Source: JBDTNQ01 sp039933635 (lineage in GTDB: Bacteria; Acidobacteriota; Vicinamibacteria; Vicinamibacterales; SCN-69-37). From it: 32,698 nt of DNA. The notes beneath the pieces were generated by a model that searched no databases, had not been told where the DNA came from, and saw only the letters and a program-made list of their open reading frames with translations. Where the stretch lies: positions 1-32,698 of the forward strand of contig JBDTNQ010000040.1 in assembly GCA_039933635.1 (NCBI GenBank). Reading direction: 5' to 3'. Shown here one piece after another: positions 8,161-15,494 of this stretch. The first letter of the stretch is position 1; each line of letters begins with the position of its first letter. Position numbers and translations under genes: made by a program.

Positions 8161-9735
8161 TTATCGCTTCTTCCACCAAATCCGGACGCCGTTCAGCAGC
8201 AGCAGCCCGGGAATGACCAGCAGGCTGAACCAATAGACGGTTGCGCCCTGGTCCGCGGTGATCGTGATGGGTCGGTCGTTCTTGTCCTTCGGTCGAATCG
8301 CGATCAGGTCTTCCTGTTGGGCCAGCCAGTTCGAGATGTTCAGGAACAGCTCGCGGTTGCCCTGGAGGCCCAGCGCGCGGTTCGCGGCGAAATCGCTGTC
8401 GCCGACGACGACCACGCGTGCTTCGGGCTTCGGCGCATCGGCCGGAGCGCCGGCAGGGGCGTCGGCTGGCGCGGAGACGGCTGCCGCGATCGAAATGGGC
8501 CCGGCCTTGTCACCCTTGGCGACGTCCTCTTCCGGTCGGCCCGTGGCGTAGAGCCCCTTGACGTCCGACTCGGCCCAGCTCTGCGGGCTCGTCTGCAGGA
8601 TCTTCTGCGCCGTGTGGCCGTTCGTGCCGCCGTCGATCGGCGTGACGGAGCGTGCGAGCGGGAACGCCGTCATCACGCGGAAGTTGTTGGTAATCGCGTG
8701 CGGCACCGGCATCGCGATTGGCACCGACGCGTTGGTGCCGAGTAGCTGGCCGAGCCCGCTCGCGTCCACGATGACGTCGTTGCCGAGCGTGACGCCCCAG
8801 TCGCGAGCCAGCGCGATGAGGCCCGTCGGTTCCGGCGCCGTGCCCTTCTCAGGCGGATCGATCAGGAGCAGCACCTTCCCGCCCGTCTTCAGGAAGGCGC
8901 GCAACGCGTCGAGCTCGGGCGCCAGCAGATCCGTCTGCGGTCCCGCCACGACGATGACGCTCGCGTCGTCCGGCATCTTACCCACCTGTGCGAGGTTGAG
9001 CGGCGCGGACTCGAAGTTGTCGTTCTTCACGGCGTCGGCGATACCGCTGTAGCCGTTGGGATCGGATCCGGCGGGATCATGCTCGCCGTGCCCCTGCAGG
9101 AAATAGATCTTCTTCGCCTTGCCCTCGACGATCTTCTTCAAGGCGTTGGTGACGGCCTGTTCGTCGGCGTTCGTGGCCTTCTCGGTGCGGCCGTCGTAGT
9201 TCAGAATCAGCGTCGGCACGGTCGTGATGCCGGCCTTCTGCGCTTCGGTGGGGCTGCGGTCGGCGTCGATGTAGTCCACCGTCACCTGCTTCGACAGGTA
9301 GGTGTAGCCGTCGAGCCGATCGCGGAGGTCCGACACGGTCTGGTTCTGGCCCGTCGCGTAGAACGCCTGAATCGCCAGCGGCTTCTTGAGATTGGCCAGG
9401 ATCTGCTTTGTCTGATCAGAAAGCGAGAACTGGCCGCCGGCCGTGAGGTCCCAGCGCTTGTTGCGCGTCAGCGAGATGTAGTTGACGGCGAAGATGATCC
9501 CGAAGACCAGCAGCACGCTGGCGATGCTGACCGATCCGTACCGCACGCCCTTGCTGCTGAACGATCGAGCGATGTCGCGCCACTGCGTGGCCGTATACAC
9601 CAGGGTGACGAGGAGGCCGGCCAGCGCGAGCCGCGGCGACCACAGTGCCCATTCGGGTTTCGAGAATCGGATGATGACGGCGGCGACGACGAGCGCGACG
9701 CCAATCCAGCCGAGCAGTCCAACAACCTTTTTCAC
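8161..9735 (-). CDS. GldG-like ABC-type transport system membrane protein
   Basis: A 524-residue protein. Two or three N-terminal transmembrane helices (VVGLLGWIGVALVVAAVII; LALAGLLVTLVYTAT; SIASVLLVFGIIFAVNYISL) precede the GldG landmark RWDLTAGGQFSLSDQT and a long soluble domain. That domain has DYIDADRSPTEAQKAGI, a YFLQGHGEHDP segment and ASVIVVAGPQTDLLAPELDA. A final helix (YWFSLLVIPGLLLLNGV) ends in WWKKR. The GTG at 9735 is preferred because GGAGG lies 8 bp upstream and the preceding permease stops 2 bp before it. GTG at 9750 is also possible. With the permease and ATPase it probably forms one ABC complex. The substrate is unknown; homologues are best known from bacteroidete gliding and acidobacterial genomes. 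Confidence 0.85.
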   Translation of the reverse strand: MKKVVGLLGWIGVALVVAAVIIRFSKPEWALWSPRLALAGLLVTLVYTATQWRDIARSFSSKGVRYGSVSIASVLLVFGIIFAVNYISLTRNKRWDLTAGGQFSLSDQTKQILANLKKPLAIQAFYATGQNQTVSDLRDRLDGYTYLSKQVTVDYIDADRSPTEAQKAGITTVPTLILNYDGRTEKATNADEQAVTNALKKIVEGKAKKIYFLQGHGEHDPAGSDPNGYSGIADAVKNDNFESAPLNLAQVGKMPDDASVIVVAGPQTDLLAPELDALRAFLKTGGKVLLLIDPPEKGTAPEPTGLIALARDWGVTLGNDVIVDASGLGQLLGTNASVPIAMPVPHAITNNFRVMTAFPLARSVTPIDGGTNGHTAQKILQTSPQSWAESDVKGLYATGRPEEDVAKGDKAGPISIAAAVSAPADAPAGAPADAPKPEARVVVVGDSDFAANRALGLQGNRELFLNISNWLAQQEDLIAIRPKDKNDRPITITADQGATVYWFSLLVIPGLLLLNGVRIWWKKR

Positions 9736-9737
9736 GG

Positions 9738-10514
9738 CTAGCCCCTCCACCGCTCGGTATCAACCGACTTCAGCGTCAGGAACAACCCGGCCGCGATGAA
9801 GCTGGCGTAGTACACGAGATGGGTCGTATCGATGACCCCCTTGCCGAAATCGTCGAAGTGCTGGGTGACTGACAGCGATCGCAGGAACGTCGACCAGCCA
9901 CCCGTCGCGCTGTCGGCCGCCCAGCCGACAATCCAGAGCAGCAGCGAGCTGGCGAACGTCGCGGCGCCCGCAATGACCTGATTCTTGGTCGTGCTCGAGA
10001 TGAACAGGCCGAGCGCGACGAACGACGAGCCGAGCAGCAGCAGCCCCAGGAAGCCCGAGAGGATGGGCTTCCACTCGGGAGATCCCAGGCCGAAGAGGGC
10101 CAGGATGTAGGCGAAGACCACCGCGAGGAACCCGAGGTACATGCCAATCGCGCCGAGGAACTTGCCCAGCGTGATCTCGAGGTCCGTCACGGGCGACGTC
10201 AGCAGCAGTTCGATCGTGCCGGATCGTTTCTCCTCGGAGAACGTCCGCATCGTCACCATCGGGAGCAGGAACAGGATGATGACGCTCGCCTGACCGAGGA
10301 GCGGCCGAATCATGTCTGTGTTGACGTTGGTGGGCTGTGGTGCGCCGAACTGGCTCTGCATCGCCTGACGGACGAAGTAGGCCAGATAGACGTTGTACAT
10401 GAAACCGAAGATGAACGCGAAGAAACCCATGAGCACCCAGGCCACGGGGGAGCCGAAGTAGCCGCGCAGTTCCTTGCCGGCGATCGTCGCGATATTGCGC
10501 AGGGTGCTACCCAT
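9738..10514 (-). CDS. ABC-2 type permease, GldF-like
   Basis: A 258-residue polytopic membrane protein with about six helices. Examples are PVAWVLMGFFAFIFGFMYNV, ASVIILFLLPMVTMRTFSEE, FLGAIGMYLGFLAVVFAYIL and GFLGLLLLGSSFVALGLFIS. The cytoplasmic stretch MRTFSEEKRSGTIELLLTSP is the conserved block of ABC-2 permeases that contacts the ATPase. Its ATG at 10514 lies inside the end of the ATPase gene (8-bp overlap), and its TAG stop is 2 bp from the next start. This points to one polycistronic message. It pairs with the ATPase directly upstream. The transported substrate cannot be inferred. Confidence 0.9.
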   Translation of the reverse strand: MGSTLRNIATIAGKELRGYFGSPVAWVLMGFFAFIFGFMYNVYLAYFVRQAMQSQFGAPQPTNVNTDMIRPLLGQASVIILFLLPMVTMRTFSEEKRSGTIELLLTSPVTDLEITLGKFLGAIGMYLGFLAVVFAYILALFGLGSPEWKPILSGFLGLLLLGSSFVALGLFISSTTKNQVIAGAATFASSLLLWIVGWAADSATGGWSTFLRSLSVTQHFDDFGKGVIDTTHLVYYASFIAAGLFLTLKSVDTERWRG

Positions 10515-11469
10515 GCTGGGCCTCCTGTTGGGGCTCTTCGCTCGTGGTGAGCTGAAGGAAAATTTCTTCGAGGCTCATGCGGGTGGGGCGCATCTCGACC
10601 AATCCGAATCCGCCGGTGACGATGGCGTGGGCCACGTCGCGGCGCACGTCGCGGTTGGCCTCGGAGGTGACCTCGTAACCCACCAACGTGCTTGCCTGGT
10701 CCGCCACGATGACGGACTGCACGCCCGGCACCGCGCGAAGCACGTCCATCGCCTGCGGCGTGCCATCCACCTGCACGTAGAGCGTCGCCGCGCCCTTCAA
10801 CCGCTGCGTCAGATTCTCCGGTGTATCGACGGCGACGACGCGGCCCTTGTTGATGATGACGATGCGCTGGCAGGTCTGCGCGACCTCCGGCAGGATGTGG
10901 GTGCTGAGGACGATCGTGTGGCTGCCCGCGAGACCTCGGATGAGATCGCGGGTCTCCATGATCTGCTTGGGATCCAGACCAGCGGTGGGCTCGTCGAGGA
11001 TGAGCACCTCCGGGTCGTGGATCAGCGCCTGCGCGAGGCCGACGCGCTGGCGGTAGCCCTTCGAGAGCTTGGAGCAGTGACGGTTCGCCATGTCGTCCAC
11101 GTGGGTCTTCTTCATGACCGACGTGATGCGCTCGGTGCGTTCCGCCTTGCTGGTCGCGCCGAGTTTGAGCTTGGCGACGAAGGTGAGGTACTCGCGCACC
11201 GTCATGTCCGGGTAGAGCGGCGGCGTTTCCGGGAGATAGCCTGTGCGACGCTTCGCTTCGAGGGGCTGATCGAAGACGTCGTAGCCGGCGACGATGGCCT
11301 TGCCCTCGGAGGCCGGCATGTAGCCGGTGAGGACGCGCATGGTGGTGGTTTTTCCGGCGCCGTTCGGCCCCAGGAAGCCCAGCACTTCGCCTTTTTCCGC
11401 CCGAAAACTCACATCGTCAACGGCCGTGAACGGACCGTAGCGTTTGGTGAGGTGTTGCACCTCAATCAT
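10507..11469 (-). CDS. ABC transporter ATP-binding protein, GldA-like
   Basis: A 320-residue ATPase of the ABC-2 class. It has Walker A GPNGAGKTT at residues 34-42, signature LSKGYRQ at 135-141, Walker B with VLILDEPTAGLDP at 155-167, and an H-loop in LSTHILPE. A C-terminal domain of about 100 residues follows, as in GldA-like and other ABC-2 ATPases. ATG at 11469 (MIEVQHLTKRYG) is chosen over the upstream in-frame ATG at 11514. GAGGA stands 7 bp upstream of it, and family members start with this beta strand. It is the first gene of the five-gene minus-strand unit (ATPase, permease, GldG-like, DUF4340, PBP4) and has a good promoter at 11568-11597. Confidence 0.92.
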   Translation of the reverse strand: MIEVQHLTKRYGPFTAVDDVSFRAEKGEVLGFLGPNGAGKTTTMRVLTGYMPASEGKAIVAGYDVFDQPLEAKRRTGYLPETPPLYPDMTVREYLTFVAKLKLGATSKAERTERITSVMKKTHVDDMANRHCSKLSKGYRQRVGLAQALIHDPEVLILDEPTAGLDPKQIMETRDLIRGLAGSHTIVLSTHILPEVAQTCQRIVIINKGRVVAVDTPENLTQRLKGAATLYVQVDGTPQAMDVLRAVPGVQSVIVADQASTLVGYEVTSEANRDVRRDVAHAIVTGGFGLVEMRPTRMSLEEIFLQLTTSEEPQQEAQHG

Positions 11470-11567
11470 GAGCAGTTCCTCGACGTGGACACGGGCCGTG
11501 GACTCGGACCCCACGGTCCGAACAGCCCTAACATACAGAGCCGCGCATACTTACGAGACAGCCACGC

Positions 11568-11597
11568 ATCGTAGTTCGTGCAGAAAAGACGTGTCAA
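11568..11597 (-). promoter_or_regulatory. Sigma-70-type promoter of the ABC/DD-peptidase operon
   Basis: On the minus strand TTGACA (11597-11592) is followed after 18 bp by TACGAT (11573-11568). The predicted start near 11561 gives a leader of about 90 nt before the ATPase ATG at 11469. The -35 is perfect and the -10 matches TATAAT at four of six bases. It lies in the 229-bp divergent region shared with the metal-efflux operon. Confidence 0.5.
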
Positions 11598-11662
11598 CCT
11601 TGCAAATGGTCTTCTCTTCATTGAGCGGACGTGCGATAGGGCGCCCAGAGGCGTAGGAAGCC

Positions 11663-11690
11663 TTGACATATGATCATATGTTCATATAAT
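11663..11690 (+). promoter_or_regulatory. Consensus promoter with embedded ArsR/SmtB-type operator
   Basis: TTGACA (11663-11668), a 16-bp spacer and TATAAT (11685-11690) form a perfect -35/-10 pair. The spacer is almost filled by an inverted repeat: ATATGATCAT (11668-11677) facing ATGTTCATAT (11678-11687), 9 of 10 positions symmetric. A 14-bp perfect palindrome, CATATGATCATATG, overlaps it at 11667-11680. AT-rich ATATGAxCAT repeats are typical binding sites of SmtB/CadC/CzrA regulators. A bound repressor would block polymerase directly and metal would release it. The predicted start (about 11697-11699) coincides with the ATG of the regulator. Confidence 0.8.
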
Positions 11691-11698
11691 CAGATGTC

Positions 11699-12091
11699 AT
11701 GACCAAGACTGCCGCTCCGAGCGTCAAACCGACCGTCGCGCAGGCCTGCGAATCGTCGCATCCGCACGATCCCCAGGCCCTCGCGACCCTGCGGGCCAGC
11801 CTCCTGGTAGACGCCACGGTGGCGTCCGTGGCCGAGGTCTTCAAGCTGCTGGGCGATCCCACGCGCGTGCGCGTCGTGGACGTGCTCAGCCACGGCGAGC
11901 GTTGCGTCTGCGACCTTGCCGAACTCGTCGGTATCAGCGAGTCAGCGATCTCTCATCAGCTGCGGCTGCTCCGCGCCGCGCGGCTCGTGCGCGTCCGTCG
12001 AACCGGACGGCTCGCGTACTACAGCCTCGACGATCATCACGTCGTCGGTCTGCTGCACGACACCCGCAAACATGTCGAGGAACCCTCATGA
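11699..12091 (+). CDS. ArsR/SmtB-family metal-sensing repressor (SmtB/CadC-like)
   Basis: A 130-residue winged-helix repressor. The recognition helix region reads LAELVGISESAISHQLRLLR (residues 73-92) and the wing RVRRTGRLAYYSL. Both known metal sites are present. The alpha-3N type site has Cys69 and Cys71 in ERCVCDLAE plus an N-terminal Cys17 and His21/His23. The alpha-5 site has Asp112, His114, His125 and Glu128, aligning exactly with SmtB Asp104, His106, His117 and Glu120. A Zn/Cd/Pb sensor is therefore likely. The message appears leaderless because the -10 box ends 8 bp before the ATG and no ribosome binding site exists. It overlaps the next gene by 4 bp (ATGA) and very likely represses itself and the efflux ATPase. 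Confidence 0.92.
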   Translation: MTKTAAPSVKPTVAQACESSHPHDPQALATLRASLLVDATVASVAEVFKLLGDPTRVRVVDVLSHGERCVCDLAELVGISESAISHQLRLLRAARLVRVRRTGRLAYYSLDDHHVVGLLHDTRKHVEEPS

Positions 12092-14031
12092 GCGACGCCT
12101 GCTGCGGCGCCGACAGCTGCGAGACGCACGCGGCGCCGGCGGCTCAGACGACGGTCAACCGTCGCTCGGCGTTGCTGCGCGTCGGAATCTCCGGGCTGCT
12201 CATTCTGGCGGGCGCCGCCGCCTCCGCCGTCGGGCACCCCGTGTTGAGTCTGGCCGGTTATCTTGGCGCGATCGCCATTTCCGCGCCGACTCCGGCAGCA
12301 CGCGCCTGGCGATCGATTCGCGCGCGCGTGCTCGACATCAACGTTCTGATGATCATTGCCGTCGCGGGCGCCGCCGCGCTGGGCGACTGGTTCGAAGCCG
12401 CGTCGGTCGTCTGGCTGTTCGGCATCGCGCAGTGGCTCGAATCGCGCAGCCTCGAGCGCGCGCGTCATGCGATTCGGGAACTGGTGACACTCGTCCCGGC
12501 ACAGGCCCTGGTGCGGCGCGATGGCGTCGAGCGCGATCTGCCCGCGGCCGACGTCGTACCCGGTGACCTGGTCATCGTGCGGCCGGGCGGGCGGATACCG
12601 ATTGACGGCGTGCTCGTCGCCGGCGACACCACGGTCGACCAGAGTCCGGTCACCGGCGAGTCCATGCCGGTCGAGAAGTGGCCCGGCGACAGCGTCTTTG
12701 CCGGCACCATCAATGGCGCGGCCGCCATCGAGATCCAGGCGGCCCGTCCCGCCTCCGACAGCACCCTCGCGCGCATCATCCACCTCGTCGAACACGCGCA
12801 ATCGCGGCGTGCTCCCGTTCAGACGTTCGTCGATCGCTTTGCGCGCCGATACACGCCGGCGATTGTCATTCTTGCCGCCCTCGTCGCGTTCGTTCCGCCG
12901 CTGGTCGGTGGGTGGGCGAACTTCGGTCCGAACTTCGCGACCTGGAGCTATCGCGCGCTGGCCCTGCTCGTCGTTGGCTGCCCATGCGCGCTCGTCATCT
13001 CGACACCGGTGTCGATTGTCTCCGCCCTGACGGCCGCCGCGCGCAAGGGCGTGTTGATCAAGGGCGGGTCACACCTGGAGCGGCTGGGCGCGGTGAAATG
13101 CGTTGCATTCGACAAGACCGGCACGTTGACGGCCGGTCGCGTGACGGTTACCGATGTGCTCGCGGTCGAGGGGGTGTCGACCGATGGACTCCTCGCGGTG
13201 GCGGCGGCGACTGAAGCGAGATCCGAACACCCCATCGGTCGCGCCATCCTCAGCCGGGCCCGATCGGCCCACCTGACGGTCACGCCGGGCGAGTCGTTCC
13301 GCGCGCTTCCCGGCCTCGGCGCGGAAGCGACCGTCTCGTCGGCGCACGCGATTGTCGGCAATCACCGGTTGTTCGAAGAGCGCCAGCTGTGCACGCCGTC
13401 GTTGCACGCACACATCGACGCCGTGGAAGGTCGTGGGAGCGTACCCGTGCTGGTCGGTCACAACGGGGCGGCGATTGGCGTGCTCGGGTTGACCGACGAG
13501 ATGCGCGAGTCCGGTCGTCACGTCGTGTCGACACTGCACGCGGAAGGCATCGCCTGGGTCGTGCTGCTCACGGGCGATCGCTGGTCGAGTGCCGAAACAG
13601 TCCGCGACGGTGTTGGCCTCGATGAGGCCTTTGCCGACCTGCTCCCCGCCGACAAGGTCGATCACGTCGAGCGGCTGCGACGCCGATATGGTCCCGTCGC
13701 CATGGTGGGTGACGGCATCAACGACGCGCCCGCGCTGGCCGCCGCGGACGTCGGGATCGCGATGGGGCAGGCGGGCACCGGCGTGGCGCTCGAAACGGCC
13801 GATGTCGCGCTGATGACGGACGACCTCGAGCGGTTGCCTTATGCGCTCCGGTTGGGACGCGCGACGCTCTCGAATATCCGGTGGAACGTGGGTCTGGCGC
13901 TCGGGATGAAGCTGGCGTTCGTGGTGCTCGCCGTCTCCGGCATGGCCACGCTCTGGATGGCCATCGTCGCGGACACCGGCGCATCATTGCTGGTCACCGC
14001 CAGCAGCCTGCGATTGCTGCGCGTGAAGTAG
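12088..14031 (+). CDS. Heavy-metal-translocating P1B-type ATPase (Zn/Cd/Pb efflux)
   Basis: A 647-residue cation pump that exports soft metal ions at the cost of ATP. It has TGES at 189-192 (actuator), CPC at 298-300 (transmembrane metal site), DKTGT at 342-346 (phosphorylated Asp), HPIG in the nucleotide domain, and GDGINDAPAL before the last two helices. The final helices carry a Lys in LALGMKLAFVV and an Asp in VADTGASLLVTASSL, the pair characteristic of ZntA/CadA-type (PIB-2) pumps. The N-terminus lacks a full HMA domain and has only a short Cys/His cluster (ACCGADSCETH, residues 4-14). The start at 12088 is set by the ATGA overlap with the repressor. Its last 48 bp overlap the convergent YdjM-like gene. 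Confidence 0.93.
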   Translation: MSDACCGADSCETHAAPAAQTTVNRRSALLRVGISGLLILAGAAASAVGHPVLSLAGYLGAIAISAPTPAARAWRSIRARVLDINVLMIIAVAGAAALGDWFEAASVVWLFGIAQWLESRSLERARHAIRELVTLVPAQALVRRDGVERDLPAADVVPGDLVIVRPGGRIPIDGVLVAGDTTVDQSPVTGESMPVEKWPGDSVFAGTINGAAAIEIQAARPASDSTLARIIHLVEHAQSRRAPVQTFVDRFARRYTPAIVILAALVAFVPPLVGGWANFGPNFATWSYRALALLVVGCPCALVISTPVSIVSALTAAARKGVLIKGGSHLERLGAVKCVAFDKTGTLTAGRVTVTDVLAVEGVSTDGLLAVAAATEARSEHPIGRAILSRARSAHLTVTPGESFRALPGLGAEATVSSAHAIVGNHRLFEERQLCTPSLHAHIDAVEGRGSVPVLVGHNGAAIGVLGLTDEMRESGRHVVSTLHAEGIAWVVLLTGDRWSSAETVRDGVGLDEAFADLLPADKVDHVERLRRRYGPVAMVGDGINDAPALAAADVGIAMGQAGTGVALETADVALMTDDLERLPYALRLGRATLSNIRWNVGLALGMKLAFVVLAVSGMATLWMAIVADTGASLLVTASSLRLLRVK

Positions 14032-14505
14032 CTTCGCCCGCCGGCGCAGCTCCCACACCAGCAGCACTGCACCCACGGCTTCGGTCACGAAGATCGGCAG
14101 GTTGACCAGGTGCTCGATGTGGACCGACACCGATGACATGTACACCCGGGCGAACGGCGTGCCCATCAGCGGCCACACAGCGGCTCTCATCGCCGAGCTC
14201 TCGGACCCGCCGACGATGACGTCCATCACGCAGTCGAGAATCAGGTGGGTGGCCATGCCGATGGCGAGGGCGACGAGCACTTGCCGCCGCGACATCACGC
14301 CCGTCAGCAGCACCACCAGGACGAGCAGACCCGTGTGTCCGACGGTGCGCGTGCAACTGAAGAATTCCGAGAGGCGCGCGTAGTAGAGAGGCTTGTCGAT
14401 GACGTCTGGCAGCAGCATGCCGGCCAGGAGCGCCCAGCGGCCCGCCCGGTCGCGCCATGGGCGCGCGAGCACACTGCCGAAGCCGAGGTGACCGAAAACG
14501 AACAT
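13984..14505 (-). CDS. YdjM-type membrane protein (putative metal-dependent hydrolase)
   Basis: A 173-residue integral membrane protein with the His/Asp landmarks of the YdjM (LexA-regulated inner-membrane putative hydrolase) group: FGHLGFGSVL near the start, LLPDVIDKPLYY, RTVGHTGLLVLVVLL and MATHLILDCVMD. About four to five helices are visible, and the C-terminus is basic and hydrophilic. ATG at 14505 is preferred because GGAGG lies 11 bp upstream; ATG at 14529 would add eight residues without a good site. The gene runs into the 3' end of the P-type ATPase gene on the other strand (48 bp shared), so the C-terminal 15 residues are encoded antisense to it. Biochemical activity of the family is not established. 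Confidence 0.75.
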   Translation of the reverse strand: MFVFGHLGFGSVLARPWRDRAGRWALLAGMLLPDVIDKPLYYARLSEFFSCTRTVGHTGLLVLVVLLTGVMSRRQVLVALAIGMATHLILDCVMDVIVGGSESSAMRAAVWPLMGTPFARVYMSSVSVHIEHLVNLPIFVTEAVGAVLLVWELRRRAKLLHAQQSQAAGGDQQ

Positions 14506-14564
14506 CGCGCGACAGACCTCCGCTATCATGACCCAAGCGTCGTCAGCCGGACATCCGATCCACA

Positions 14565-15059
14565 GTGCCGGACACACCCTGGTTTGCCCTCAGTACCCGT
14601 TCTCGCGCCGAGAAGGCCGTTCGCGAGTATCTCGACGCGCACGCCATCGAGGCGTTCCTGCCGACGTTCACGCGTCAGAGCCGGTGGAAGGATCGCAAGA
14701 AGTCGATCGAGTGGCCCCTTTTTGCCGGCTACTGCTTCGCGCGATTCGATCCGCAGGACCAGTTGACGGTGCTGAAGTGTCCGCACGTGGCCGCCATTGT
14801 GTCGTTCGCGGGCACGCCGTCGCCGGTTCCCGCCATCGAGATTGCGAACTTGCGCACGCTGATCGAAAGCGAGCTGCAGTTCGATCCGGTGCCGTTCATC
14901 AAGGAAGGCGACAAGGTCCAGGTCGTGCACGGACCTCTGAAGGGCGTGGTCGGGCGCCTGGTGCGCAAAGGGCCGCACGCCCGGCTGATTCTCGCGGTCG
15001 ACCTGATTTCGCAGGCCGTGAGCGTCACGGTGGACGCATCGGACGTGAAACCGTACTGA
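14565..15059 (+). CDS. Specialised NusG/RfaH-like transcription antitermination factor
   Basis: A 164-residue protein with the two-domain layout of NusG. The NGN domain (residues 1-105) opens with WFALSTRSRAEKAVREYLDA and contains WPLFAGYCFARFDPQDQ. A KOW domain (110-164) contains IKEGDKVQVVHGPLKGVVG. The WFAL...SR.E K pattern and AFLPT are those of RfaH/UpxY/LoaP-like paralogues rather than housekeeping NusG, which normally lies beside rplK and secE. Such factors bind RNA polymerase to promote readthrough of selected operons. The start is GTG at 14565 with a weak ribosome binding site. No polysaccharide or natural-product operon follows directly; the next genes are the LysW-like/LarE pair, which has its own promoter. 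Confidence 0.8.
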   Translation: MPDTPWFALSTRSRAEKAVREYLDAHAIEAFLPTFTRQSRWKDRKKSIEWPLFAGYCFARFDPQDQLTVLKCPHVAAIVSFAGTPSPVPAIEIANLRTLIESELQFDPVPFIKEGDKVQVVHGPLKGVVGRLVRKGPHARLILAVDLISQAVSVTVDASDVKPY

Positions 15060-15119
15060 CGCGCTCGCTGCTCACGAAATCGTGATCCGGCCGCGGACAG
15101 AATTTCGACCGACAACCCC

Positions 15120-15150
15120 TTGACGGCGCTTTCGAACCGGTCGATATAAT
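15120..15150 (+). promoter_or_regulatory. Promoter of the LysW-like/LarE unit
   Basis: TTGACG (15120-15125) and a perfect TATAAT (15145-15150) are separated by 19 bp, long but with a strong -10. The predicted start near 15157 leaves a leader of about 68 nt. The leader contains a 6-bp perfect hairpin, GAGCCG/CGGCTC with an AGG loop (15184-15198), flanked by GGCT (15180-15183) and AGCC (15205-15208) that could extend it. The ribosome binding site GGAG at 15216-15219 lies just beyond and would stay open. Confidence 0.5.
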
Positions 15151-15224
15151 CGGACTGCGAAGAGGCAGTGCCCGAGCGTGGCTGAGCCGAGGCGGCTCCG
15201 TTGCAGCCGGCCCGAAGGAGAATC

Positions 15225-15494
15225 ATGGCGACGTGCCCTGAATGTGACGCCGAACTGGAAATCGACGACGACGATCTCGCAGAGATGGAGGTCGGCGACC
15301 CGTGGGATTGCGAGGCGTGCGGCAGTCACCTGCGTGTGGCCGGGCTCGATCCGCTCGAGTTCGACAACGACGACGAAGACGATGACGACGACGAGGACGA
15401 AGAGAAAGGCGACGCGGAGGAATCCGAGGACGCCGACGACCCCGACGAGGATGACGACGACGCCGACGACGACGGTGGCGATTGGGAGGAATGA
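15225..15494 (+). CDS. LysW-like zinc-ribbon carrier protein with very acidic tail
   Basis: An 89-residue protein. Residues 1-45 match the LysW/amino-group carrier fold: CPEC at 4-7, CEAC at 29-32 (a four-Cys zinc ribbon), then HLRVAGLDPLEFD. LysW proteins read CPECGAE...CPECGAELEVVSLDPLEL and end EDWGE, where the terminal Glu gamma-carboxyl carries the amino acid during lysine or arginine synthesis. Here the C-terminus is GDWEE, close to that motif. Between ribbon and tail is a stretch in which 32 of the last 43 residues are Asp or Glu, longer than in ordinary LysW. ATG at 15225 has GGAG 5 bp upstream. It overlaps larE-like by 4 bp (ATGA). No LysX, LysZ or LysY gene is nearby, so the carried group is unknown. 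Confidence 0.75.
   Translation: MATCPECDAELEIDDDDLAEMEVGDPWDCEACGSHLRVAGLDPLEFDNDDEDDDDDEDEEKGDAEESEDADDPDEDDDDADDDGGDWEE

Noticed and set aside
8075..8233. Upstream extension of the DUF4340 protein
   Set aside because: It would translate the 8-bp repeat block and the end of the GldG-like gene. The ATG at 8074 has a ribosome binding site and is followed by the membrane anchor.
15370..15490. Acidic tail as a frameshift or low-complexity artefact
   Set aside because: The frame stays open to a LysW-like GDWEE end and couples exactly (ATGA) to the next gene, which argues for a real C-terminus.
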